A stretch of DNA of 64,000 bases from Pelagihabitans sp963760375 (GCA_963760375.1 CAVXCS010000005.1:1-64000), one strand, 5' to 3'. Positions 40,927 through 50,142 are shown, counted from the first letter of the stretch. Notes: generated by a model not told the origin, from the sequence alone. Made by a program: numbers and translations.

Positions 40927-41826
40927 ATGGTAAATCAGCAGGTACATCTGCCCGTACTTTCCGAAAACAGGGTCACACTTTTCATCAAAAGGGAAGATTT
41001 ATTGCATCCATTCGTTTCGGGAAATAAATTTAGAAAGCTCAAATATAACCTGGAGGCTGCCGCTGTCGGCGGATTCGAAACGCTTTTGACCTTCGGGGGC
41101 GCCTATTCGAACCATATCGCGGCCACTGCCTATGCCGGAAAACAAAAAGGTTTCAAGACCATTGGAATTATTCGGGGAGACGAGCTCAGCAATAAATGGC
41201 AACAAAACCCTACCCTGCAATTCGCGCATGGCCAAGGAATGCGCTTTAAGTTCGTTAGCCGGGAATCGTACCGCGAAAAGCACCAAAAAAGCTTTCTGAA
41301 CGATCTGGAAGCCGAATTCGGCAGTTGTTATATTTTGCCCGAGGGCGGAACCAATTTAGCGGCCGTAAAGGGCTGTGAGGAAATTTTGACCCCGGATGAT
41401 GCAGGGTTCGATGTCATTTGTTGTTGTGTGGGAACCGGGGGTACCCTTGCAGGAATAGTGAACGCTTCCTTGCCCCATCAAAGGGTTTTGGGATTTCCGG
41501 CAATTCGTGGCGGTTTTATAAAAGAAGATATTCGTAAATTTGCGACCAGGCAGAATTGGGACCTGAATGTTGAACACCATTTCGGGGGTTACGGAAAAGT
41601 AACGGAACCATTGGTCGATTTTATAAACGATTTTAAGGCACGCACCTCCATTCCGCTAGATCCCGTATATACGGGGAAAATGCTATTTGGTGTCCTTGAA
41701 ATGGTAAAAGAGGGTTTTTTTCCTCAAGAAACAAAGATTCTGGCCATCCATAGCGGGGGACTGCAGGGAATAACCGGTATGAACCAAATGTTGAAAAGAA
41801 AAAGAATCCCACAATTGAACGTATGA
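40927..41826 (+). CDS. PLP-dependent deaminase/desulfhydrase (D-cysteine desulfhydrase/ACC deaminase family)
   Basis: The 299-residue product starts MVNQQVHLPVLSENRVTLFI; I prefer this ATG to the TTG at 40900, which would give a longer N-terminus. It has the family PLP-lysine segment VSGNKFRKLKYNLEAA, the phosphate-binding TFGGAYSNHIAATAYAG, and the late CVGTGGTLAGIV and FSGGLQG-type (LAIHSGGLQGITG) loops. The family includes D-cysteine desulfhydrase and 1-aminocyclopropane-1-carboxylate deaminase; the substrate cannot be assigned here. The gene ends ATGA with the glucosaminidase start, so the two are coupled. Confidence 0.88.
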   Translation: MVNQQVHLPVLSENRVTLFIKREDLLHPFVSGNKFRKLKYNLEAAAVGGFETLLTFGGAYSNHIAATAYAGKQKGFKTIGIIRGDELSNKWQQNPTLQFAHGQGMRFKFVSRESYREKHQKSFLNDLEAEFGSCYILPEGGTNLAAVKGCEEILTPDDAGFDVICCCVGTGGTLAGIVNASLPHQRVLGFPAIRGGFIKEDIRKFATRQNWDLNVEHHFGGYGKVTEPLVDFINDFKARTSIPLDPVYTGKMLFGVLEMVKEGFFPQETKILAIHSGGLQGITGMNQMLKRKRIPQLNV

Positions 41827-42665
41827 TAAAAAAAGGGATATTAATATTGGCGATCGCCTTGTTTTTAGGGGGCTGTAAAGCCAAGCGATCAGCGACAAAG
41901 GCCAATCGGTACAAAATGGTATCGACCACGCGAACCGTTGATGCGAGCGCCATGGAAGTGAAAGAGGACGGTTTGTACCCCTTGCCCGAAGATACCGGCA
42001 TTTTTTATCGGTTCCCCATCCGTTCCATCGATGAGTACATCGAGACATTTGCCGAAATCGCACAAATGGAGATGAAGGCCTTCGGCATACCAGCCAGCAT
42101 CACCTTGGCACAGGGGCTCTTGGAAAGCGGTTACGGTATGGGCGCATTGGCCCAAAAAACCAATAACCATTTTGGTATCAAATGCCATAAGGGCTGGACA
42201 GGGGATTACGATTTTCATGACGATGACGAAAAAGGGGAATGTTTCAGGAAGTATAACCATCCCATGTACTCCTTTCGTGACCACAGTCTTTTTCTGACCA
42301 GCCGTTCACGCTATGCGGGCCTCTTCGAACTGCCCAGCACCGATTACAAAAGATGGGCCGTTGGACTCCAGGAAGCTGGCTATGCCACCGACAGGCATTA
42401 TCCAACAAAACTGATCGCCTTGATCGAGAGGCACCAATTGTACCGGTTCGATGGGCAACCGCTAAAACCGATTTACCGCACTGCCACAGCTTCGAATACC
42501 TATCCCACGGCGATACACGTGGTACAGAAAGGCGATACCCTTTATTCCATTTCCAGAAGATATCTGGTTTCCGTGGAAGACCTGATGCAGATGAACCAAA
42601 TGCAAAACAGTACCCTCTCCATCGGGCAGCAGCTTACCGTAAAGTCTGATAAAATCAACAAATAG
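41823..42665 (+). CDS. Glucosaminidase (GH73) with LysM lipoprotein
   Basis: The 280-residue product has a lipobox (ILALFLGGCKAK-type: ALFLGGCKAK, Cys at 19). A GH73-type glucosaminidase domain follows (about 60-210): IDEYIETFAEIAQMEMKAFG, ITLAQGLLESGYGMGALAQK, TNNHFGIKCHKGWTGDYDF, YRSFRDHS-like YSFRDHSLFLTSRSRYAGLF and GLQEAGYATDRHYPTKLIAL. A LysM motif is at the C-terminus (IHVVQKGDTLYSISRRYLVS). It is anchored to the outer membrane and would trim peptidoglycan. The catalytic glutamate is in LLESGYG. hemL follows after 2 bases. Confidence 0.93.
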   Translation: MIKKGILILAIALFLGGCKAKRSATKANRYKMVSTTRTVDASAMEVKEDGLYPLPEDTGIFYRFPIRSIDEYIETFAEIAQMEMKAFGIPASITLAQGLLESGYGMGALAQKTNNHFGIKCHKGWTGDYDFHDDDEKGECFRKYNHPMYSFRDHSLFLTSRSRYAGLFELPSTDYKRWAVGLQEAGYATDRHYPTKLIALIERHQLYRFDGQPLKPIYRTATASNTYPTAIHVVQKGDTLYSISRRYLVSVEDLMQMNQMQNSTLSIGQQLTVKSDKINK

Positions 42666-42667
42666 GA

Positions 42668-43960
42668 ATGAACTACCAAAGAAGTAGTGCCCTTTTTAAA
42701 GAGGCGAAAAAGTATATTCCCGGTGGGGTAAATTCTCCCGTGCGCGCTTTCAAGGCGGTAGGGGGAGACCCCATTTTTGTAAAGGAAGCGAAAGGGGCCT
42801 ATTTGTATGATGTTGACGACAATCGCCTGATCGATTATATCTCCTCATGGGGCCCCCTGATTTTGGGACATGCGTACCCACCGGTGATCAATGCGGTCAT
42901 CGAAAAGGCAAGAAAGGGTACCTCCTTCGGCATGCCCACGGAAATAGAGACCGAGCTGGCGAAATTGGCGGTTTCCATGGTGCCCAACATCGATCAGATC
43001 AGATTCGTCAATAGTGGTACCGAGGCCTGTATGAGTGCCGTTCGCTTGGCCAGGGGCTATACGGGAAAAGAGAAGATCATCAAATTTGCCGGTTGTTACC
43101 ACGGCCACTCCGATTCGTTTTTGATCCAGGCAGGGAGCGGTGCCATTACTTTTGGAAGCCCCAATAGTCCGGGAGTAACCCAGGGCACTGCCAAGGATAC
43201 CCTGTTGGCCGCCTATAATGATCTTGAAGGCGTAAAGGCCTTGGTGGCCGCCAATGAAGGTGAAATAGCGGCGGTGATCATCGAACCGGTTGCCGGGAAC
43301 ATGGGCTGCGTGATTCCCACGGATGATTTTATACATGGACTTAGGACCCTTTGTACCGAGGCGCAAATATTGTTGATTTTTGATGAAGTGATGACCGGTT
43401 TTCGCCTCGGGAAGGGCGGAGCCCAAGAGGTGCTGGGCGTCGATGCCGACATGGTGACCTTCGGAAAGGTCATCGGGGGCGGATTGCCCGTAGGGGCCTT
43501 TGCCGCCAACGCGGAAATCATGTCGCACCTTGCTCCCGAAGGGCCTGTTTATCAGGCGGGAACGCTCAGCGGCAATCCCTTGGCCATGAGTGCCGGACTC
43601 GCCATGTTGACCGAACTGAACAACCGACCAGAAATTTTTGAAAGTTTGGCCGATAAAACCGCACACCTGCATGAAGGGTTCGATAATGTACTGAAGCGGA
43701 AAGGAATCCCGTATCAGATCAATCGGTTGGGCTCCATGATTTCGCTCCACTTCACCGATACGCCGGTAACCGACTTTAAATCGTCCGCGAAGGGCAACAA
43801 TGAAACTTTTAAAAAGTATTTCCACGGCATGTTGCACAAAGGGATCTACCTCCCGCCCAGTGCCTTTGAGAGCTATTTCTTGAACGATGCCCTTTCCTAT
43901 GCCGATTTAGACGAGACCATCGCCGCACTCGAAGAAATTCTGCCCGAACTCTTGGCGTAA
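42668..43960 (+). CDS. hemL: Glutamate-1-semialdehyde 2,1-aminomutase
   Basis: The 430-residue product begins MNYQRSSALFKEAKKYIPGG, then VNSPVRAFKAVGGDPIFVKE. The class III aminotransferase fold has the PLP-binding lysine in VTFGKVIGGGLPVGAFAANA, with NSGTEACMSAVRLARGYTGK, CYHGHSDSFL and FDEVMTGFRLGKGGAQ. It converts glutamate-1-semialdehyde to 5-aminolevulinate, the C5-pathway precursor of haem. The length and motifs are complete. It is the last gene of the cluster that begins with the HExxH membrane protein; the order suggests co-transcription rather than a shared pathway. Confidence 0.97.
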   Translation: MNYQRSSALFKEAKKYIPGGVNSPVRAFKAVGGDPIFVKEAKGAYLYDVDDNRLIDYISSWGPLILGHAYPPVINAVIEKARKGTSFGMPTEIETELAKLAVSMVPNIDQIRFVNSGTEACMSAVRLARGYTGKEKIIKFAGCYHGHSDSFLIQAGSGAITFGSPNSPGVTQGTAKDTLLAAYNDLEGVKALVAANEGEIAAVIIEPVAGNMGCVIPTDDFIHGLRTLCTEAQILLIFDEVMTGFRLGKGGAQEVLGVDADMVTFGKVIGGGLPVGAFAANAEIMSHLAPEGPVYQAGTLSGNPLAMSAGLAMLTELNNRPEIFESLADKTAHLHEGFDNVLKRKGIPYQINRLGSMISLHFTDTPVTDFKSSAKGNNETFKKYFHGMLHKGIYLPPSAFESYFLNDALSYADLDETIAALEEILPELLA

Positions 43961-44096
43961 CCGCATAGGGCATCCTTAAAAAGAAATGGAGCTTGAACTG
44001 CCATAGCAATGACAGACAAACTCCATAACATCCAAACCATTATTGTAATTACCGTTCCAAAGTGGCAAAAATGACGGTCCGCGGGGCTTCAACGTC

Positions 44097-44558
44097 TCAC
44101 TTGCGCTGTCCACGGTGCTTTTCGCCACCCTCTTTGCCCTTATGGGACCTACGGTGCATTCCCCTTTTATGGCCCATCTTTTCCCATTTTTCATATTGTT
44201 CTTGGGAGAGAACTTTTTTCATCGCGGCTTTATGGGCTATTTGACGGTCCAATTCAGTATTTTTCATGGCATAAACCGCTTCCGAAGTCGGTTTTTCGGC
44301 CGCTTCGCCCTCTTTTTTCGCGGCCCTTGCCTCCATCTTCGATTTTCGCACCTTGGCTTGTTCCAGGTTGAGGGCCTGAATTTGTTGCTGTTGTGCCTGG
44401 GTAAGGTCTAGATCCAAAGTCATGCGTTTGGTCTGTAAGGTGGCCATCTGCTCTGGGGTAAGGTCTTTCATCGCACGGGCATCATGTTTGCGTCCGGCCT
44501 CCTGACCGATAGCTGCAACCCCTATGAACATGAGGGCTAATAAGATCACTTTTTTCAT
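44097..44558 (-). CDS. DUF4890-family (Spy/CpxP-like) periplasmic protein
   Basis: The 153-residue product has a signal peptide (VILLALMFIGVAAIGQ), then a helical, highly charged body: DLTPEQMATLQTKRMTLDLD, LTQAQQQQIQALNLEQAKVR, KSKMEARAAKKEG, and AMKKVLSQEQYEKWEKMGHK. The LTxxQ-type repeats and Q/K-rich helices resemble Spy and CpxP periplasmic chaperones and the DUF4890 family. The basic end (HKRGMHRRSHKGKEGGEK) is unusually rich in His and Lys. No cognate sensor is nearby. A periplasmic stress role is inferred. Confidence 0.85.
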   Translation of the reverse strand: MKKVILLALMFIGVAAIGQEAGRKHDARAMKDLTPEQMATLQTKRMTLDLDLTQAQQQQIQALNLEQAKVRKSKMEARAAKKEGEAAEKPTSEAVYAMKNTELDRQIAHKAAMKKVLSQEQYEKWEKMGHKRGMHRRSHKGKEGGEKHRGQRK

Positions 44559-44668
44559 TTTGTTTTAATTTATGATTTATAACCATATGACCTTGGTAAC
44601 GGATTATGGTTTAATCACCGACCCAAGATTGGGATTCATTTAACAAGCCCATATTGCACAAAAGAAAA

Positions 44669-44686
44669 CGCAACCCTTGGGTTGCG
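44669..44686 (-). terminator. Hairpin CGCAACCC-TT-GGGTTGCG
   Basis: A perfect 8-bp stem with a TT loop, in the gap between the small protein gene at 44732-44908 and the DUF4890 gene. On the minus strand a TTTTCTTTTG stretch follows. It probably ends transcription of the small gene. Confidence 0.65.
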
Positions 44687-44731
44687 CCTTTAAAATGGAA
44701 AAATGAAATATATGGTATTATATATAAGGTA

Positions 44732-44908
44732 TTATTTGACTTTAAAGGCTTGGAAAGCTTCGGGGGCCTTCGTTTGGTCGGCTTCTATTTTTACAAGGCT
44801 ATCATTGTTTTGATCTATTGCTAAACCTTTATTGTTGGTGCCGTGATAGGCTATTGCGGCGATAAGGAAACAAACAAAATATGCGAGACTCTTGGCTTTA
44901 TATGACAT
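44732..44908 (-). CDS. Small secreted or anchored protein
   Basis: The 58-residue product begins MSYKAKSLAYFVCFLIAAIA, a signal-anchor, followed by YHGTNNKGLAIDQNNDSLVK, IEADQTKAPEAFQAFKVK. The frame is open from ATG to TAA. A hairpin follows the stop, which supports a real transcript. The soluble part is about 38 residues and I recognise no family. Confidence 0.6.
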   Translation of the reverse strand: MSYKAKSLAYFVCFLIAAIAYHGTNNKGLAIDQNNDSLVKIEADQTKAPEAFQAFKVK

Positions 44909-45157
44909 GATTTTTTGATTTTTATTTCTTGTACTAAATTATCCCATCCCATTGGGTAGTGCCGCTTAATTGTTGTGAATCTAACCCTGTTTTGTGGTGA
45001 AAAGGGTCCAAAATGTGGTAAGATGATCCGCATTCCGAAAATCCTAAAATAAGGCATCGGTTCAATGGTCATTTTTATGGATGACCGACCTCACTGGAAG
45101 GCATAACTTCGTAACTTTACCAGAAGAATTGTCACGATTCGCCCAAATGATGGGGTT

Positions 45158-45574
45158 ATGAACGAAATTGAAAAATTCCTGACCGACAAAAAAGTACGCC
45201 CGACAGCGATGCGTATCCTGGTATTCCGATTATTGGCCAAGAAGCGTGCCGCGATGACCCTTTCGGAAATGGAAGCCCTTTTTGAAAAAACAGACCGTAC
45301 TACCTTATATAGGACCATCAAGACTTTTGAAGACAACGGAATCGTTCACCCGATTCACGATGGGAACGGAATTTCCAAATACGCACTTTGTGAGGAGGGC
45401 TGTGATTGCGCCGCCCACAACGACCTACACTTGCACTTCCATTGCAATCATTGTGAGGAAACGGTTTGTCTGACCGATCACAAGATACCTCAGATCAATC
45501 TGCCCGATGGTTACACCACAGAGGATGTCAATGTGGTGGTCAATGGTAAATGCGTCAAGTGCGCCACCGATTAA
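45158..45574 (+). CDS. Fur-family transcriptional regulator
   Basis: The 138-residue product starts MNEIEKFLTDKKVRPTAMRI and has a winged helix-turn-helix with RAAMTLSEMEALFEKTDRTT, LYRTIKTFEDNGIVHPI. The dimerisation part has HNDLHLHFHCNHCEETVCLT and the end GKCVKCATD, which supply two CxxC zinc ligands and a His-rich metal-sensing region. Fur-family members sense iron, zinc, manganese or peroxide. The P1B-4-like ATPase starts 55 bases downstream, so a metal-efflux control role is likely. A short leader without a clear operator precedes it. Confidence 0.9.
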   Translation: MNEIEKFLTDKKVRPTAMRILVFRLLAKKRAAMTLSEMEALFEKTDRTTLYRTIKTFEDNGIVHPIHDGNGISKYALCEEGCDCAAHNDLHLHFHCNHCEETVCLTDHKIPQINLPDGYTTEDVNVVVNGKCVKCATD

Positions 45575-45602
45575 TGCACTTCCATTGCATTGATACCCTT
45601 TC

Positions 45603-45610
45603 TATTTTTG
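45603..45610 (+). promoter_or_regulatory. Bacteroidota -7 box upstream of the metal ATPase
   Basis: TATTTTTG fits TAnnTTTG, 19 bases before the ATG. A TTG at 45585-45587 stands at a suitable -33 distance. It suggests the ATPase has its own start besides any read-through from the Fur-type gene. Confidence 0.5.
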
Positions 45611-45629
45611 TCGTTAAATCAGTAAGACC

Positions 45630-47606
45630 ATGTGCGATCAACATGAGGGACACGACCACGGGCACCATCGACATGGATTGGGCAAGAATGCGGAACTTTA
45701 TTTTTCCCTGATCAGTGGGGCATGCTTGTTGGCTGGATTCCTTTTTGAACCATTGACCGAGAATGAACTTCCCATTTCTTGGGGCCTTTATCTTGCGGCC
45801 TATGCTTTCGGAGGTTATTTTATCCTTAAGGAGGCCATCGCGAAAACCATCAAAGGGCAGTTCGAAATCGATTTTTTGATGGTAATTGCGGCCATAGGGG
45901 CCGGTTTTTTGGGCAAATGGATAGAAGGCGCCCTTTTATTGTTCCTTTTCAGCCTGGGCCATGCCCTCGAACATTATGCCACTGCCAAGGCCAAAAGTTC
46001 CATTGCTGCACTGAGCGGCCTGGTTCCCACAACCGCATGGCTGAGAAAAAATGGCCAAACCATCGAAGTGCCGCTATCGTCACTGCAAGTTGGAGACCTC
46101 ATTCAGGTGCGTCCCCATAACAGCATTGCCGCAGATGGCTATGTTGAGCAAGGGATGGGCAGTGTTGACCAATCTCCCATTACAGGGGAAAGCATCCCGG
46201 CAGATAAAAAACCCTTTGTTCAACCTGTTGACGGCCAAGATGATCTAAAAGCCGTTCCCAGGGACAGCCAGGTATACGCCGGCACCATCAATGGCAATGC
46301 CTTGTTGGAGGTAAGGGTAACCAAAATTGCTGCCGATTCTACCCTTAGTCGAATGGTGACCATGATCAGTGAAGCCCAGAAGCATAAATCGGCCACGCAA
46401 TTGCTCACCGATAGGATACAGCGGTTTTATGTGCCGGCAGTACTGATTTTGGTGGTGTTGCTCAACTTTGGCTTTTTGTTGCTCGATGAAACCTGGGGCG
46501 ATAGCTTTTACCGCTCCATGGCCGTATTGGTGGCCGCAAGTCCCTGTGCCTTGGCTATTTCCACTCCGTCTGCGGTGCTCAGTGGCATTGCACGGGCCGC
46601 CCGTGGGGGCGTTTTGATCAAGGGAGGCCGCCCCCTGGAAGACTTGGGGGGTATTTCTGCCCTGGCCTTCGATAAAACGGGCACCTTGACCGAAGGTAGG
46701 CCCAAACTCACCGACGTGGTGGCCATCGCCGAGGGTTATGGGGAGCACGATGTACTTAAAATAGCGATTGCCGTGGAACGCTTGAGCGACCACCCATTGG
46801 CCAAGGCGATAGTGAGGGATGGGATGCAACAGTTAAATGGTACGGAAATACCTGAGGCCGGAAAGCTGATCGCAGTACAGGGCAGGGGGGTGCAGGCAAA
46901 ATTGGCGGGCGATGTCGCACTGATCGGCAATCTCAGTTTTTTCGTGGAGCGGGACCAAAAGATTCCATTACAGATCGTGGAACGGATCGAAGCAATGGAA
47001 TCAGCGGGAAAAACGACCATGCTCGTTAAACTCGGCGATTTTTATATCGGTATTTTGGGCCTGATGGATACCCCAAGGGAGGAGGCCAAACAAATATTGG
47101 AACAACTCCAGCATCTTGGAATCCACAAAATGATAATGCTTACCGGCGACAATCAACAAGTGGCCGACAGTGTTGCGAAAATATTGGGATTGACGGAGGC
47201 CAGAGGGTCGCTCCTGCCCGAAGAGAAGGTCGCGGTGGTCAAGGAATTGATGGACCAAGAACACCGATTGGCCATGATCGGAGATGGGGTGAATGATGCC
47301 CCGGCCATGGCACAGAGCACCGTGGGGATTGCCTTGGGCGCCACCGGTAACGACGTGGCCCTTGAAACGGCCGATGTTGCATTGATGTCAGACACCCTGG
47401 CCAACTTGCCGTTTGCCATCGGATTGAGCAGAAGGGCCAAGGCCATCATACGACAAAACCTTTGGATCAGTTTGGGCATGGTGGCCCTCTTGGTGCCGGC
47501 AACCCTGTTCGATTGGGCCAACATTGGCATCGCGGTACTATTTCATGAGGGCTCAACGCTTTTGGTGGTGGTCAATTCCCTTCGACTACTGTCCTACAAA
47601 CCTTAA
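45630..47606 (+). CDS. Heavy-metal P-type ATPase, P1B-4-like
   Basis: The 658-residue product starts with a His-rich N-terminus (MCDQHEGHDHGHHRHGLGKN) and no CxxC metal-binding domain. Catalytic motifs are intact: SITGES-type (SPITGESIPADK), DKTGTLTEG, SDHPLAKAI and GDGVNDAPAM. The transport motif is SPC (VAASPCALAIS) instead of CPC, and the last helix has HEGSTLLVVVNSL. SPC with HEG(G/S)T defines subgroup P1B-4, linked to cobalt, iron(II) or zinc efflux. The Fur-type gene is immediately upstream. The metal is inferred only. Confidence 0.9.
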   Translation: MCDQHEGHDHGHHRHGLGKNAELYFSLISGACLLAGFLFEPLTENELPISWGLYLAAYAFGGYFILKEAIAKTIKGQFEIDFLMVIAAIGAGFLGKWIEGALLLFLFSLGHALEHYATAKAKSSIAALSGLVPTTAWLRKNGQTIEVPLSSLQVGDLIQVRPHNSIAADGYVEQGMGSVDQSPITGESIPADKKPFVQPVDGQDDLKAVPRDSQVYAGTINGNALLEVRVTKIAADSTLSRMVTMISEAQKHKSATQLLTDRIQRFYVPAVLILVVLLNFGFLLLDETWGDSFYRSMAVLVAASPCALAISTPSAVLSGIARAARGGVLIKGGRPLEDLGGISALAFDKTGTLTEGRPKLTDVVAIAEGYGEHDVLKIAIAVERLSDHPLAKAIVRDGMQQLNGTEIPEAGKLIAVQGRGVQAKLAGDVALIGNLSFFVERDQKIPLQIVERIEAMESAGKTTMLVKLGDFYIGILGLMDTPREEAKQILEQLQHLGIHKMIMLTGDNQQVADSVAKILGLTEARGSLLPEEKVAVVKELMDQEHRLAMIGDGVNDAPAMAQSTVGIALGATGNDVALETADVALMSDTLANLPFAIGLSRRAKAIIRQNLWISLGMVALLVPATLFDWANIGIAVLFHEGSTLLVVVNSLRLLSYKP

Positions 47607-48038
47607 TAGGGCAGCCAAATATTTTAAGAAAATAGGCACTGTACTGTAACAAATCAAATTATATACCGTCTTATTTGTAGAAAAGTCTCATTTTTCGCCC
47701 GATAATCATCGGAATTTGAATTAGTCAGGAATAAAGCTGTCCCTTCGACTGGGGCGGCTTTATTTTTTTGGTCCCTGGCCCAGCGGTTGCCTGCCAATAC
47801 CCGAAAATTGTATTTAACATAAAAATAACAGCCCCATGAGACTTCGTTTTATGGCAAAAATTGAGGAATGATATTGTGCAAGTGGCAACAAAACCATGCA
47901 AGAATTAAGAAATTGACAGCATTTTCTTGATTTGGGCGGCAATCCGATTTTTGAACACCGGTTTTTGGAAGGGCTAAATCGAATCCTGCAGACAATATCG
48001 CCATAAACTGGCGTTATAGCCTTTCACACTTATAATGC
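47607..48038. other. Intergenic stretch with a terminator
   Basis: This non-coding region lies between the metal ATPase and the secreted repeat protein. It includes the terminator at 47733-47767. Nothing else is recognised. Confidence 0.6.
47733..47767 (+). terminator. Rho-independent terminator
   Basis: The stem AAAGCTGTCCC against GGGGCGGCTTT, with G-U pairs, around TTCGACT is followed by ATTTTTTT. It lies downstream of the metal ATPase. Confidence 0.75.
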
Positions 48039-48452
48039 ATGAACATCATGAACAAGAAGAATTTGAAATTAGGTAGCTTAATGTTACTATTCATAGCCAG
48101 GGCGGCTTTCGCTACAGATCCCAACGCAGAAGGGGAGGTGTTCGACATCAACAGCATCGTTTATATAGAGGATGACATACAGATCGATTTGGGTTTTGAC
48201 CACTACGACTATCTTCCGGACGGCTTCGATCCCTATAAGCAATACGTAGATTTGAATGCGATCTCATATATCGAGGAGGAACCCAGTCTGAAAGTGAACT
48301 CGAAAAGGCATTTGCCGGAAGATTTCGATGCCTATGCCTTTCCCAAAGACGTAAAGGGATTCAATTATATCGATGAAAATGACCAGATCGATCTGGAATT
48401 CGATACCCAAAAACATCTGCCCGAAGGCTTTGACCCGTATATATTGAAGTAA
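48039..48452 (+). CDS. Secreted protein with LPEGFDPY repeats
   Basis: The 137-residue product has a signal peptide (LKLGSLMLLFIARAAFA) and an acidic body with repeating units: YIEDDIQIDLGFDHYDYLPD with GFDPYKQYVDLN, AISYIEEEPSLKVNSKRHLP with EDFDAYAFPKDV, and NYIDENDQIDLEFDTQKHLP with EGFDPYILK. The L-P-x-G/D-F-D-x-Y pattern recurs three times at a spacing of about 36-40. The ATG at 48048 is an alternative start. No known family is recognised. A terminator follows closely. Confidence 0.75.
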   Translation: MNIMNKKNLKLGSLMLLFIARAAFATDPNAEGEVFDINSIVYIEDDIQIDLGFDHYDYLPDGFDPYKQYVDLNAISYIEEEPSLKVNSKRHLPEDFDAYAFPKDVKGFNYIDENDQIDLEFDTQKHLPEGFDPYILK

Positions 48453-48483
48453 AAAACGATCACTTTATTGAATTAGCCAATGC

Positions 48484-48517
48484 AAAACCCTTGTGCAAAA
48501 CAAGGGTTTTGTTTTTT
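48484..48517 (+). terminator. Rho-independent terminator
   Basis: AAAACCCTTG against CAAGGGTTTT, a perfect 10-bp stem with a 7-base loop, followed by GTTTTTTT. It ends the secreted repeat gene. Confidence 0.9.
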
Positions 48518-48614
48518 TATGGGGCGGAACGGTTGAGGATATTATCGTAGCATAGACCTACATGCCGATCAAAATGGCCAATACTCTTTTAAGGCAATTT
48601 CAGCTAATCGTCGA

Positions 48615-50045
48615 TCAGAACAATAAGGGGATCACGAATTGGAACATCAAAATAAGGATTGCCGAAGCGATGAGGTTCAGAATGATGCCCACCCTTGCCA
48701 TTTCGTGCACCTTGATATAGCCACTCGCAAATACGATGGCATTGGGCGGTGTCGCCATGGGGAGCATAAAGGCACAGCTGCTGGCCATGGTAACAGGGAT
48801 CAACAGATATACGATGGGGAGCCCCAATCCTAACGCAATGCCGGCAACCACAGGCGCCAATACGGCCACCAAGGCCACGTTGCTCATCAATTCGGTCATG
48901 AACAGCATCAATACGATCAATAGAGAGGCAGTCAACAAAATACTGATCTCGCTGGAGGCGATGGCGTTGGCCACCAGATCGACGATGCCGCTCACCTGCA
49001 TGGCCTCGGCAAGGGCCAATCCGCCACCGAACAAAATCAGAATGCCCCAGGCCAATTTTTGTGTATCCTTCCATTCGATCAGAAAATCGCCTTTTTTTAG
49101 ATTATAGGGTACCGCGAACATGGCCACGGCCGCCATCATGCTGATCATGGTGTCGTTGAGTTTTAACCCTGGAAAAATGTCATTGATCACCGTTCGAAAA
49201 ATCCACAAAAACACGGTGACCCCGAAAATGGCCATCACCATTTTTTCCTTACCAGACATCGGTCCCAATTTTTGGAGCTCATCATGGATCACTTCTTTGG
49301 AAGCGGTAAACTTCAGTTGTCGGCTGGGGTACATCAATTTCACCAAAACCAGATAGGAGATGGCGACCAGGACGATCGAAAAGGGAAGGCCGATGACCAT
49401 CCATTTTAAAAAGGATATCTCAATATTGTACTGGTTCTCCAAAAGGCCGATCATCACCGAATTCGGAGGTGTGCCGATTACCGTGGCGATACCGCCCGCA
49501 TTGGCCGCAAAAGCAATGCCCAGCATCACACTGAGCGAAAAATTTTGATCGCTCTTGGTGAACCCATCCTCATCGTTCACCAACAACCCGATCACCGACA
49601 TGGCGATGGGCAACATCACCACGGCGGTGGCCGTATTGCTTATCCACATGCTCAAACTGGCCGTGGCAATCATGAACCCCAATATCACCTTATTGGGGGT
49701 GGTGCCGGTCAGTTTTATGATGTTCAGCGCAATTCGCTTGTGAAGGTTCACCTTTTCAAGGGCCAAGGCCAGAACGAAGCCACCGAAAAATAAAAAGACG
49801 ATCGGACTGCCGTAATTTGCCCCGACATCCTCAATGGGCATCACTTTCAACAAGGGGAACAAAAACAGCGGCAAAAGGGCGGTCACGGAAATGGAGACCG
49901 CTTCCGAAATCCACCAGATGATCATCCAGAGCGCGACGGCAATGACCGTATCCCCGTCTTCCGATACCAATTCGAAAGGGAGGTTGTTCACGACAAGAAA
50001 GAGCAGGGGACCCAGGAAAAGGCCTAATTTTTGACTTAGTGGCAT
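48615..50045 (-). CDS. DASS-family (SLC13) anion transporter
   Basis: The 476-residue protein is highly hydrophobic with about 11-12 membrane segments. It has the DASS SNT motifs, WISNTATAVVMLPIAMSVIG and in the second half AELMSNVALVAVLAPVVAGI (SNV), plus GTPPNSVMIG and MATPPNAIVFASGYIKVHEM. DASS transporters import di- and tricarboxylates or sulfate with Na+. The substrate is not readable. It is monocistronic, convergent with the secreted repeat gene, and upstream of the cytochrome/DUF2231 gene on the same strand. Confidence 0.9.
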   Translation of the reverse strand: MPLSQKLGLFLGPLLFLVVNNLPFELVSEDGDTVIAVALWMIIWWISEAVSISVTALLPLFLFPLLKVMPIEDVGANYGSPIVFLFFGGFVLALALEKVNLHKRIALNIIKLTGTTPNKVILGFMIATASLSMWISNTATAVVMLPIAMSVIGLLVNDEDGFTKSDQNFSLSVMLGIAFAANAGGIATVIGTPPNSVMIGLLENQYNIEISFLKWMVIGLPFSIVLVAISYLVLVKLMYPSRQLKFTASKEVIHDELQKLGPMSGKEKMVMAIFGVTVFLWIFRTVINDIFPGLKLNDTMISMMAAVAMFAVPYNLKKGDFLIEWKDTQKLAWGILILFGGGLALAEAMQVSGIVDLVANAIASSEISILLTASLLIVLMLFMTELMSNVALVAVLAPVVAGIALGLGLPIVYLLIPVTMASSCAFMLPMATPPNAIVFASGYIKVHEMARVGIILNLIASAILILMFQFVIPLLF

Positions 50046-50142
50046 ATTGGTTGATTCGTGGGCCTAAGCTATGTTTTTTCCTTCGGTTTTGAAAATTTAA
50101 AAGTGCTTGTACCCGAACGATCTTAATGGCAGGTTGCTCAAA

